This document shows positions 1-9,465 of a stretch of DNA of 64,000 nucleotides, piece by piece. Origin of the DNA: Taxawa tesnikishii (nom. ined.) (lineage: Eukaryota; Ascomycota; Dothideomycetes; Dothideales). Where the stretch lies: NCBI GenBank assembly GCA_030247885.1, contig JAPDRO010000017.1, positions 124,001-188,000 on the forward strand, in the 5' to 3' direction. The translations under genes were made by a program, and so were the position numbers. The stretch's first letter is position 1; every line of letters begins with the position of its first letter. The notes beneath the pieces are model-generated. The model saw only the letters and a program-made list of their open reading frames with translations. It was not told where the DNA came from and did not search any database.

Positions 1-1540
1 GTCCTCAGCTGCCCACTCCACGCCGTTCGCTGTTCACCACGAACCTCTTTGCTCCCCGCAGTGCTATGGGTAGGTTTCAGCATGTCTAAAACAGCGTGGC
101 TCGGAACAACGGCTGACACCAGGGAAAGAACATCTCACCACCCCGCCCGTTGACTACGAAGGAGCTACCACCCCGCCGATCCCATCTTCCTCCCCAGGCA
201 TTGACATGATGGATGTCTCACCTCTTCCCCACAAAGCACCCTGCTTCGTTGCTCGCGTCACCCTTCCATCGCCGTCCCCAGAGCCAACCCCAAGCGATGA
301 TTACATGCTTGTGCATCAGTCCGGGGGCACACTCTAGGAGTGCCAGGTCATGAGACAATGTTCCCAGTTCAACCTCCAGTGCAGCCGCAACCCAGAAGAT
401 CGTTACACAGGCCTTCGCTGTCCAGGAACAAAGCATACTCTACAACGAGCGTTCCCCAGAAAGAGAGGACACCACTTCCTACATTCAAGTTCGGCAACGG
501 CGTGTCAGGGTTGTCTTGCTCTTCGACTCCAACATTGGTGGAAGCTTTCACCGAGTCACCAATGGAGGAAGCTACCCCCACCCCTTCACCATGAACCTCA
601 TGCCTCCACCCTCCCGCCGCACTTCACTTTCGGCTCAGGGTCGCAGCAATGGGTCACCAATGGGTCAAGTCAAGAAAGCGGCCCCTCGTCCCCGCAAGCA
701 ATTCCGCAGATCCCACAGCATGTTCGAGCATCCTGGCGATGTGATGAAGCAAGACAGCCCAGACTACGAACCACCACCAAGCCTCGGATCCGTTATGGAC
801 ATTGATGAGCCTTACAAGCAGAAGCTTCCTCACTTCGTCTCTGAAAGCGAACCAGACAGCCTTCCCCGCATCCATCAAGATACCATGATCAACGTCTTGA
901 AGGGAGAGTACAATGCCCACTACGACAAGATCGTGGTCGTCGATTGCCGATTTGAGTACGAGTACAACGGTGGTCATATAGACGGCGCTGTCAACTACAA
1001 CGACAAGGAGCTCCTCGCACAGAGACTATTCGACGAGGCCTCGTCGACCCCCAACACCCTCCTCATCCTTCACTGCGAATACTCCATTCATCGTGCACCG
1101 CTGATGTATGTCCCGAACGCCGAATATTCATTGAGATCATTGCTGACAAGTACTGCAGGGCCAAGTTCGTCCGCAACAAGGACAGAGCCGTCAACGACTT
1201 CCAGTACCCCAAGCTCACCTACCCCGAGATGTACATTCTCGAAGGCGGTTACAGCAAGTTCTTCTCCAACCATAGGACCATGTGCTTCCCTCAAAACTAC
1301 GTTGAGATGGAAAACAAGGACCACGAGTACGACTGCGAGAAGGGCTTGGCCAAGGTCAAGCAACGGGTCAAGCTCAACAGGGCGCAGACCTTTGCCTTTG
1401 GCCAACAGTTTTGCCAGATGGAGGACAGCCCCACCGCCGTATCACGCCTTGGGCCGCGCAGTAACAGCATGATCGCCGCGAGTCCAGATCACAGCTTCAG
1501 TCCTCTGGGCAACTTTGCTCGACGCATGGCCTCTTACTAA
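1..1540 (+). CDS. CDC25: Cdc25-type M-phase inducer phosphatase (5' end outside window)
   Basis: Dual-specificity phosphatase that removes inhibitory phosphates from Cdk1 at G2/M. Three exons are visible: 1-69, 123-1105 and 1159-1540, with introns at 70-122 and 1106-1158 (GTATGT donor, CTGAC branch site). The N-terminal part carries the fungal regulatory motifs [20 protein letters not shown] and [14 protein letters not shown]. The rhodanese-like catalytic domain follows, with [18 protein letters not shown] and the active-site loop [10 protein letters not shown] (catalytic Cys codon at 1074-1076). The second intron splits the codon just after that loop and restores [11 protein letters not shown]. 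Two single-base losses break the frame in the N-terminal region, one at the G5 run 323-327 and one in the C-rich stretch 575-584; the catalytic domain is clean. Since Cdc25 is normally essential, I read both as sequence errors. The start codon lies upstream of the window. Confidence 0.93.
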
Positions 1541-2000
1541 GCCATCATCACTTCCTGCGTTTCTCTGCGTGCATTGCATGGCGTTTCCGGCATAGAACGG
1601 GCGGTGTCTCCACCTGATTATCCTTGCATAGCGAGTCCTTCCATCTGCGGCGTTCAAGCGATCGATTTTATTCGGCGTTCGATTTCGGTTTTTATGTATC
1701 ATGGCGTCCCGGCGTGTCCGCCTCACACTCGGTTGGGATATGAGTGGGCAGCCTCATCATGGTCGGCGTCCGGTCCACAACGGTTTCATTTTGTTTAGAG
1801 CGTATACCCTTCTAGGGCTCGAGCTAACTCGCCCTCTTTCTTACTGCCTTTCCCATCGGATCTTAGCCACAGACGAATGGCTTGGGTTACTTCTTCTTTC
1901 CACCACATCTGATTTTTTTCCCTTGCAGCAAGAACAGTACCGACTTTGATGGCAACGGCGTCACGGTTTCACGATGGCAAAAGAGCAACTGCCTGTTCCA

Positions 2001-2032
2001 CTACCTACCTACCTACCTACCTATCTACCTAC
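2001..2032. repeat. CTAC tetranucleotide microsatellite
   Basis: About eight near-perfect copies of CTAC, with one TATC variant, in non-coding DNA between CDC25 and the transporter gene. Confidence 0.9.
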
Positions 2033-3068
2033 CACGAACCGACAAAGTACGGCACGAGCGGTGTGTAGCATAAAGCACATATATCAAACCGAGTCATCCG
2101 CCAAACTTCAATGTTTGTTCCCGATTGGAGCAGCTTCGAAACCATCAACTCCATCAGTAACGGGCGCCCGCCCATTTCTTTACACAACGCCTTTCGCGGC
2201 ATCTCATCGACAACAACGGTCCTCGACCTCTTCCTTTAGCGGACACAGACCGCACCTACCTCACTCACTCAGACTGGCCTCATACTACAACGTTGACGTT
2301 GACACAGCTTCGCATTTTCTTCTTCTGCTATTGGTGAAAAGCTTATATTACCACCGTCTTCTTTCCTTCCCTCCTGACCTTGTCTTACTTTACCCTTCAT
2401 CTGTACATGCTTTGGAGAAAGAAGAAGAATGTATTGAGCAGGGGTTGACAATAGGAGATGCAGGGAACATGGGTTTTGACTGAGGATACGAGAACGCAGG
2501 CAGACGGCAGATGGCAGTGGCTCTTGAGTAGTGTTTTGTTGTAGTAGTCTGTTGGTTGAATGGAATCTCCTTCCTCTGAAATCCTTGGCCGCATCGCCGC
2601 TTTCGATGGGTTTGTGGCATGGCTAGCCGTTCGCCCGGGTGGCTGGCACGCATTCAGAGCCAAGGTGTGTTACACGTGGTATATGTATAGTGTGACAAAC
2701 GATGCTCAACCCCCTTCACGTTGCTGCACTCCTCGGTGAGGGCAGTTCAGAACCGACATGCATTCCCGTCGCCAACCAATCCCAATCTCAAACCCACTCG
2801 CAAGTTCGGATGATACTCCTCCGAACCTCTCACGGCGCAGCGATCAGCAAACCCCCCCCCACACAACCCCGAGACAAGGTCAGTTGGATTTGTGGGGAAA
2901 GGGTTACATCGCGCTATCCCCGCGACGTCAAAGACGCATGACAGCCTTAATCTATGTATCGTTCTTCCATCCACTAGGAGCTCGCACTACCGACACTATA
3001 CTATATGTGAGGCGGCATGTGCTTGCATGATGATCATGGCCAAGACAATCGCCTGTTGTAGTGTAATG

Positions 3069-3095
3069 GATATATATCTCTATATATATATATAT
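3069..3095. repeat. TA-rich simple repeat
   Basis: TA dinucleotide tract interrupted by a CTC, about 110 bases before the start codon of the transporter gene. It could be part of its promoter, but nothing else supports that. Confidence 0.7.
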
Positions 3096-3204
3096 GCTGC
3101 CCTGCTGCACCCAGTCCAGTGCCCTCCTACCTTAAAGCTGCCTGGTTGAGGGCTTGAGGGTAGTATATTGCTGGACAACAACGACGCGATCTGTTGAAGC
3201 AACG

Positions 3205-4788
3205 ATGGTGCGCTTTTGGCAGAACAAATCCGCCTTAAGGGCGGGCAACCAGCGAACGAACGCGGCAGAAATCACCGTCAGATAGTCCATCTATCCCTTG
3301 ATCCTCGTCACGATCCTGTACTTCCTCTGGGTACGGGTTTCTTTTCTTTTTTTCCCTTGAAGCTTGTTTGTTTCTTGCTTCCAAACGGATCCCCCAAAAC
3401 TGACTCCAAACGAAACCCACAGGGCTTCGCATACGGTCTCCTGGATACCTTGAACAAGCATTTCCAGAACACGCTGCACATCACCCGTACGCGCTCGTCT
3501 GGTCTCCAGGCCGCCTACTTCGGCGCCTACCCAGTCGCTTCGCTCGGCTTCGCCAACTGGATCCTGAGACACTACGGGTACAAAGCGACATTCATGACGG
3601 GGCTGGTCCTGTACGGCATCGGGGCACTCTGCATGTGGCCGGCCGGCCTCAAGCAGTCCTTCGGCGGCTTCTGCGGCGCTACCTTCGTCATCGGCTCCGG
3701 GCTCGGTTCGCTCGAGACGGCGGCGAACCCGTACATGGCGGTCTGCGGGCCGCCACGGTACAGCGAACCGCGCATCAACCTGGCGCAGGCGGTGCAGGCG
3801 GTCGGGACCGTCGTGGGGCCGATCCTGGGCAGCTACGTCTTCTTCACGGACACGGGCGACAGCGTCGACGCGCTGAAGAAGGTCCAGTGGGTCTACCTCG
3901 CCATTGCCATCTTCGTCTTCCTGCTCGCGGCCGTCTTCTTCGTCAGCCATATCCCCGAGATCACCGACGCGGATATGGCGTTCCAGGCCGAGGAGACGCA
4001 TGTCGGGAGCGGTGACAAGCCGTTCAGGAAACAGTACCGCCTGTTCCACGCCGCGGCCGCGCAGTGGTGTTATACCGGCGCGCAGGTGGCGATTGCGGGA
4101 TACTTCATCAACTACATCACCGAGACGCGGCCTGGGACGTCGAGCGCGCTGGGGGCAAAGTTCCTCGCGGTCGCGCAGGGCTGCTTCGCCGTCGGTCGGT
4201 TCAGCGGCTCCCTTCTGATGAAGTTCGTCAAGCCCCGATACGTGTTCCTGGCCTATCTTAGCGGCGTGGTGGCGTTCAATGCGGCCAGTATCACGACCGA
4301 CGACAACACCGGCTTGGGTGCGTATATACCTCATTTCCTTTCGAGGAACAGAAATGTGTGTTTCCTCAAACGCTGACCCTTTCGATTCACACAGCAATGC
4401 TCATGTTGACCCTCTTCTTTGAGTCTGTCTGCTTCCCCACCATCGTCGCCCTGGGTATCCGCGGCCTCGGGCGACACACCAAACGCGGCGCTGGCTTGAT
4501 CGTGGCCGGTGTCTCGGGGGCGCCTGTGTCCCTCCCATCCTGGCCGCCGTCGCCGATGCCCGCAATAGCACCGCCTTCGCCATGATCGTCCCGGTCATGT
4601 TCTTCGTGATTGCCTGGACGTATGCGGTTTGCGTGAACACGGTCCCGTCGTATGTGATTCCCGCGGACAGTCTGGGAAAGAGCAATATCGGTGTCGCTGG
4701 TGGGAACACGAGTGACGAGGAGGTGGGTGAGAAGATGGGAGCGAAGCAAATCGAGACGGTTGGAGAGGGCGTGTCTGGGAAAGCGTGA
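3205..4788 (+). CDS. FucP-like MFS sugar:H+ symporter, possibly a pseudogene
   Basis: Major facilitator of the fungal L-fucose permease-like family, about 471 residues once corrected. Exons are 3205-3330, 3423-4317 and 4395-4788; introns are 3331-3422 and 4318-4394. After splicing the sequence runs through the family hallmark GFAYGLLDTLNKHFQN at the end of helix 1, then LETAANPYMAVCG and FFESVCFPTIVALGIRGLG. The first exon reads MVRFWQNKSALRAG and then meets an in-frame TAG at 3283-3285, where relatives typically have a Gln codon (CAG). The flanking residues on both sides are in one frame, so this is a substitution and not an indel. A second defect, a missing base in the G5 run at 4516-4520, shifts the frame before the last two helices. 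The indel matches an assembly-wide pattern but the stop does not, so loss of function is a real possibility. Substrate is unknown. Confidence 0.82.
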
Positions 4789-5552
4789 AGGGGTTAACGT
4801 TCACGACCATGTAGACGAGAGTACTACGTTTTCCGATACCAGCTGCTCTGGATGACAACAACCCTGACTCCGAAAGCCACAGTAGATCACAGAGCGGTGT
4901 AGCATGGAGTCGAGAACCGCTGAGTGAACTGAAATCGCCTAGTACGTGGACTAATACATCCTGCAGGTATATCGCTCATCTTCTGGTGGAGTGACAACCG
5001 ACGGCTCGGACTCCCACTCATCTAGTTCAGCTGCCTTGGCCGATGGAAGCGGTGATCTCGAGTCTGTAGACCAGGTCAGCACGTGTATAAGAAAAGGTCT
5101 CCGCATTTCAGTAGACGACCTGCTCTCCCTCAGGCCAAGACCGGGCTCGCTCAGACGACGTGGGCGCGATCGCACCATCTTGTTGCTGCGTTCGGAGACG
5201 AGAACCTCACCTCGTGTGTTCAAGAACGAACCAGTCCTTACTGACCGTATTCGCTTTTTTCCAGTCTTGTATACAGTGGGAGGTAGCCTATCAAAAGCCA
5301 ACGGCACAGATGGCAGTGCCAAGAGTCGAACACGTCCTCCGAAATCGTGCTGTGAACCCAGACCGTCCGTGAGTGGTAAGATATATATGGAAGGATCCAG
5401 TTTTTTTTGAATGAACATAAACAATGTATGCATCGGATCCCCAGCTGGATCCTATTGCCCAGGCGTCCCAAGGGTATCATCGTGATTATGTAGTATCAAG
5501 GACCAGTCCCTCTGCGCTCAGGCTCCTTTCCTGAAAGCCAATTATACATCAG
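4789..5552. other. Intergenic region
   Basis: Overlapping ORFs on both strands (4991-5410 plus, 4951-5433 minus) resemble no family and look like chance reading frames. I see no other structure. Confidence 0.6.
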
Positions 5553-5800
5553 TAGCCAATTGTGGTGGCCCCCGCAGCATGCGCTCTCCCCGCCATCGCA
5601 GCGCAGGCCACCCCTCGCCGCCGTGGCGGGTGGCAACTCTCCTCACAAGGACGACCACGACCGTCGTGACCGCGCCAACCGCGCCCGCGGCCTTGAGGAC
5701 CGCGACTGCGAACTTCAGCCACGACCCTGAAGCGGTCGTGGAGACGGCGCCAAGGGAGACGGGGTCGAAGGTACGGCCTCCTGATCTCTCATCGCTCTAT
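5553..5800 (+). pseudogene. Decayed fragment copied from the SR-protein gene at 29.3-30.2 kb
   Basis: This stretch lines up with the RS-domain exon of the SR splicing-factor gene (minus strand, 29556-29880). Shared landmarks in the same order are: GTGGTGGCC followed by CCGCAGC, GCGCTCTCCC, CGCAGCGCA, CTCGCCGCCG, CAAGGACGACC, GACCGTCG, GAGGACCGCGAC, and AAGGTACGGCC at the exon/intron boundary, with some similarity running into the intron. Because the donor site and intron start are included, it is a DNA-level copy and not a retrocopy. The Arg-Asp repeat is shorter, the frame is lost and there is no RRM part or start codon. The antisense of its end encodes the tail of the neighbouring F-box protein. 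Similarity was judged by eye. Confidence 0.75.
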
Positions 5801-7372
5801 TGTTACTCCACGTCTTCTTCATCCCCTCTTGCGCCTCCTCATCATCGCTCCCAAATTGTCCAGAGATGAACTCATGCCACTCCTTCAACCACTCCTCCCT
5901 CCACCTCGGAATCAAGTGGTCGGCAAACTCCCATTCCTCGGGCTTCTCGAAATCCACAGCGAAGGCGGGCCAGTGGTCCTGGTCTTCGGTGTAGTACAGT
6001 TCGTCGGGCGACTCCTCGGACACGATGACCGGCAACATGTTCTGCGGCCTTGCATCCTTCTTCATCTTGCACAGCTCGACCGTCGCCAGCGGCGCCGTGC
6101 GCCGCTCCAGGAATCGGTTCCAGCCGTCTTCGCCGGAGGTGTAGCGGTATCGAAGGACGCAAGAGGCGAAGACCGAAGCTTCGAAGGAGAATTGCTGGTT
6201 CGATGGGAATCCGGGATGGCTCGCTGCGTTGAGCGTGAAGCCGGAGTATTCGAGGACGTAGTCGGGCAGACCGGGGTGCTCGACGCCTGCGCTGTCCAAG
6301 GGGATCATCCAGGACGAGTTGTCGCCGACGCGGCGTTGGAACATCAAGTCCTGCGATACGTCGCTGAGGTTGGCCAGGCGTTCGGTCGAGCGCCATCCGC
6401 GTTTGCTGTACCGCGCGAGCATGCTTCCCAGCCGATCGTCTAGGTGTCTCGCGAGGACCATCTTGTCGTCGTCGAATGTGATTTTGGGGAACAGCGAGTA
6501 TCCTTTGTTCCAGCTCAGTATGTTCGCATGCGCCGTCGTATAGCAGGTCATCAGGATCGCCCTAAGGGGCAATGTCGATGTAATCAGCACCTCTATGCAC
6601 GACCATCGCCCATCCGGCCACTGCTTCTTGTAGATCCTAGTCTGCTTGCACTGTGAGCCCGGGCACGTTGTTGTCGCACGTCGCATAGATCAACGAACCT
6701 GTCTGAGGTACTGATGCGGCAGATCCCCTCCCAGCGCGACGTGTTTCGCACGGCCATATCCCTCTTCCTCTTCGACATAGCGCACCAACTCCGCCGCACC
6801 CCGTCCATCCTCGACAAAGACATCCAAATCCGCATCTCGCCAAACGACTCTCTCGAAAAACTGCAGCGCAAAGCTCCCACTTATCAAACCCCCGCTCTTC
6901 CCCAACGTATACCTAAACCGCTCCGGACTCGTCACGAAGCGCGCCAGTCGCTGATTGACATCCCACTGCACGGGAAGCAGGCTCTGATACACGCCGGACA
7001 GCCGCTTACACGTCCTCGTGAGCGCGACAATGCTCCCGATATCCAAGAACCCGGCCAGCCGTTCGAAGACGGGGAAGAAGCGCTCCTGGCCCTGACCGCA
7101 CAGGAGGTTCAGCAGCGAACTGGGGGCGCGCTTCCTGCGCGTGGTCGGCGGCCGGCGCTGCTCCGCGTGCGCGAGGAGGTCGTCGCCGCTCTCGCTGTCG
7201 GATCGCTGTCGCTTGCGGTTCCGGGTGCTGCGGCTCGCGCGCTCCGTTTCCAGCTTCCACTGCAGGATCGACAGGTCCTTCTCCTCGAGCTCGACGGCGA
7301 GTTGGCGCTCCAGGAGGGCCTTTGCGCCGCGATCTCGTCGAGGCGCTGCTCGCACTCGGATATCGTCGACAT
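5715..7372 (-). CDS. Fungal F-box protein with nucleotidyltransferase-like signature
   Basis: About 533 residues after correction. Exons are 7372-6699 and 6641-5715, with intron 6698-6642. The N-terminus from MSTISECEQRLDEIAA is a short coiled coil. A basic nuclear-type stretch follows, then an F-box-like segment around FFPVFERLAGFLDIGSIVALTRTCKRL. Next comes SGGLISGSFALQFFERVVW followed by ADLDVFVEDG: Gly-Ser, about 14 residues, then Asp-Leu-Asp, which is the spacing of the nucleotidyltransferase-fold metal-binding motif. The C-terminal half is the domain common to this fungal family. One base is missing near 7324-7331, between the start and the coiled coil. The last 28 or so residues are read from the antisense of the SR-gene fragment. 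F-box proteins usually bring substrates to SCF ubiquitin ligases; target and any catalysis here are unknown. Confidence 0.8.
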
Positions 7373-7882
7373 GGTTTCCCGGGTGGGTATGGTTGGGTTT
7401 GGCGAGAAGCGAGCGAGGATGACGGTGCGACGAGAAAGAACGTTGTTGGAACCGAGGCGGGTCGTGACCGGGTTGGCGAAAGGGGTGGTGAGTGACAGAC
7501 GGTTGTGATGGCGCAAACAAAACGATGGCGCGATTGAAGACGGTTGGATCATCCAAGATCGACCTGAGCTGAGCTTGTTTGGGTTTCCCCAGGCGACCGG
7601 GGCTTATCACTCAATCGCTTTGCCAAGCCAAGCGAATAGGCTATCAGCGTCATGCAGCATATTCATTTAGACATCCGAACAACGGGAAAGTCACAGTGAT
7701 GCAAGTAACGTGTACACACGAGGTTGAGTTTTGGAATCATTCTTCCACATATCCTTCTATATGCCGTGCCGCCAGGGTATTGCTCTCCTACAAACGCCCC
7801 GCGTCACCTTCTCCCTCCTCCAGATGCATATCCTAGAACATCGGACACAGAAGATCGAATCCCTCACAAATCCAAGACCTCT
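7373..7882. other. Intergenic region between two minus-strand genes
   Basis: Holds the upstream region of the F-box gene and the 3' end of the GH128 gene. No gene or repeat seen. Confidence 0.6.
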
Positions 7883-9073
7883 CTAACTCATGTAGGTGCT
7901 ACCGTAGGTGCTTGGCTCGGTGCCGCTGACCAGGAGACCGTCAGAGACCATGAAGTAGCTGTAACCCTCCATGAAGTCCTGCCCGTCCATCCAGGGCATG
8001 ACGGTCTCGAGGAAGGTGGAGACCTGCGCATCGGTACCGGTGGCGCCGAACTCGGTCAGGTAAACGGGCTTGCCGCCGGCAACGTTGGTCGCGTTCTGCA
8101 CGTGGCTCTTGAAGTAGTCGATGTTGGTCGCGCTGTCGTACCAGTGGATGGAGACAAAGTCGATCTGGCAGCCGGTGCAGGCGGTTAGGAAGGCGTCGAG
8201 CCAGTCAAGACCCATGCCGCTACCGCCGTTGGTGACGGCGGGTGCGCCCAGCTTGGCCTGGCCGGCGAATGGCATCATGTAGGTCTTGTAGGCAGTGGCA
8301 GCGTCCTCGGGGGACAGGTTGGCCTGGGTGCTAAGGTCGGGCTCGTTGAAAGACATCAGGTGAGTAGAGCCGGAGGCGATGGCTGCCTTGGCGTTGGCCG
8401 ACCAAGAGTCGGTGTGGGTGGAGGCGGTGCCCCAGAGCATAGGGATGAACTTGAAGGCACTGGACAGGCCAGTGGTAGCGGAGTCCCAGTTGTAGGCCCA
8501 GCTGATTTGGGAAGAGCCCTCAAAGCAGGTGGTCAGCGAGACGTCGTTGTAGACGAGACCACGCTTGCCGGCGCTGGAGGCGGAAGACGCAGCAGAGGCA
8601 GCGGCGGTGCTGGCCTGGGTGGTAGCGGAGGCGGCAGCAGCAGAGGTGACCAGAGTAGTTGGGGCGGCAGACGCCTGGGTAGTAGCGGCAGCCGCGGTGG
8701 TCGAGGCCCTGGACTTGCGGTGCTGGATCCAGCGCTTCTGCTCGGCGGAGGAGGGGACCTCAGGGACAGCAGAGACAGTGACGGTAACCTGGGCAGTGCG
8801 GGTCACATGGACGGTGGAGTGCTCAGCGGAGACCGAAGAAGCAGTCCCTGGACCAACTGGGGAAGGAGCGAAGCCAGTGCCGGTTGGGCGAGGGAAGATG
8901 CCAGTGCCGTTGCCGTTGCCGTATCCGAATGGGGCACCAGAACCGGATGGGATGACGCCGCCGGCGTGGTGGTGATGCTCACCGCGGTGGTGTTCGCCGT
9001 GGTGGAAGAATGGAACCGCCAGGGCCGAGGAGACGAGGGTCAGGAACCCGAGTTGAGAAGCAATTGGAGACAT
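7883..9073 (-). CDS. Secreted GH128 (Asl1-like) beta-1,3-glucanase with His-rich and Ala/Thr-rich N-terminal region
   Basis: Single exon of 396 residues. A signal peptide (residues 1 to about 19, ending SALA) is followed by a run dense in His (residues 24-36), a Gly/Pro/Asn stretch, and a Ser/Thr/Ala-rich region to about residue 168 that looks like an O-glycosylated stalk. The catalytic domain starts at KRGLVYND. GH128 enzymes are (beta/alpha)8 glycosidases acting on beta-1,3-glucan. The acid/base is probably Glu244 in SFNEPD and the nucleophile Glu341 in YLTEFG. There is no GPI tail, so release or stalk-mediated retention in the wall is likely. A paralogue with a different build lies at 49468-50491. 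The 5' leader contains CCA repeats (9299-9317 on the plus strand). The frame is intact. Confidence 0.95.
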   Translation of the reverse strand: MSPIASQLGFLTLVSSALAVPFFHHGEHHRGEHHHHAGGVIPSGSGAPFGYGNGNGTGIFPRPTGTGFAPSPVGPGTASSVSAEHSTVHVTRTAQVTVTVSAVPEVPSSAEQKRWIQHRKSRASTTAAAATTQASAAPTTLVTSAAAASATTQASTAAASAASSASSAGKRGLVYNDVSLTTCFEGSSQISWAYNWDSATTGLSSAFKFIPMLWGTASTHTDSWSANAKAAIASGSTHLMSFNEPDLSTQANLSPEDAATAYKTYMMPFAGQAKLGAPAVTNGGSGMGLDWLDAFLTACTGCQIDFVSIHWYDSATNIDYFKSHVQNATNVAGGKPVYLTEFGATGTDAQVSTFLETVMPWMDGQDFMEGYSYFMVSDGLLVSGTEPSTYGSTYMS

Positions 9074-9298
9074 TTTTTTTCTGAAGTGGTTGCTTGACTT
9101 TGGACCTTTGGAGTTCTTGGTTTTTGGCGAAGTGTGGGTATCTTTCTGTTGTTGAAGGGAGTTCTGCTGCTGCTAGAGCGCTGAGTGTTGGCCGACCAGG
9201 GCTGATTTGCGAGAAAGCGAAAAGAATGAACGTGTCTGTATAGACAAGAGAATGGACGAGCGAATGCTCTGAGCGAACGGATGCGGCGACGGAAGGAA

Positions 9299-9317
9299 AG
9301 TGGTGGTGGTGGTGGTG
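9299..9317. repeat. GGT/CCA trinucleotide repeat in the GH128 leader
   Basis: About six GGT copies on the plus strand, so CCA in the presumed minus-strand leader of the GH128 gene. Confidence 0.8.
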
Positions 9318-9431
9318 AGGAAAGAGGCAAGGAAGGGTAGGTGGAAGGTGCTACTTATGTGTTATAGGGATCAGCCGTAGGGATGCGTCTTCCTGGGTCA
9401 AGAACGCCATGTGGGCATGGCTGCTGCACCC

Positions 9432-9465
9432 GCTCCTATGCTCCCATGCTCCCATGCTCCTATGC
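9432..9465. repeat. Four copies of an 8-base tandem repeat
   Basis: The unit is GCTCCYAT; copies 1 and 4 have T, copies 2 and 3 have C at the variable position. It is non-coding, upstream of the GH128 gene. Confidence 0.85.

Larger units (their letters stand above)
1541..3204. other. Intergenic, 3' region of CDC25 and upstream of the MFS gene
   Basis: No supported gene. ORFs here (the largest 169 codons, 1974-2483) are low in complexity and resemble no family I know. It holds a CTAC-type microsatellite at about 2001-2032 and a TA-rich tract at about 3069-3095. The distal end must contain the transporter promoter. Confidence 0.7.

Noticed and set aside
1-1540. CDC25 as a pseudogene
   Set aside because: The only defects are two single-base losses in G/C runs, the same type seen in many neighbours, while the catalytic domain, splice sites and conserved motifs are intact.
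1974-2483. 169-codon ORF with YLPTYLPTYLP repeat
   Set aside because: It runs through the CTAC microsatellite and pyrimidine-rich non-coding DNA; there is no domain or plausible exon structure.
3291-4397. 368-codon ORF on the minus strand
   Set aside because: It is the antisense of the FucP-like gene in GC-rich sequence; the plus strand gives a clear transporter and the antisense has no family resemblance.
6560-6590. Possible 29-base intron (GTGCTG...TTAG) in the F-box gene
   Set aside because: Too short for fungal splicing, and the read-through sequence keeps the frame and family resemblance.
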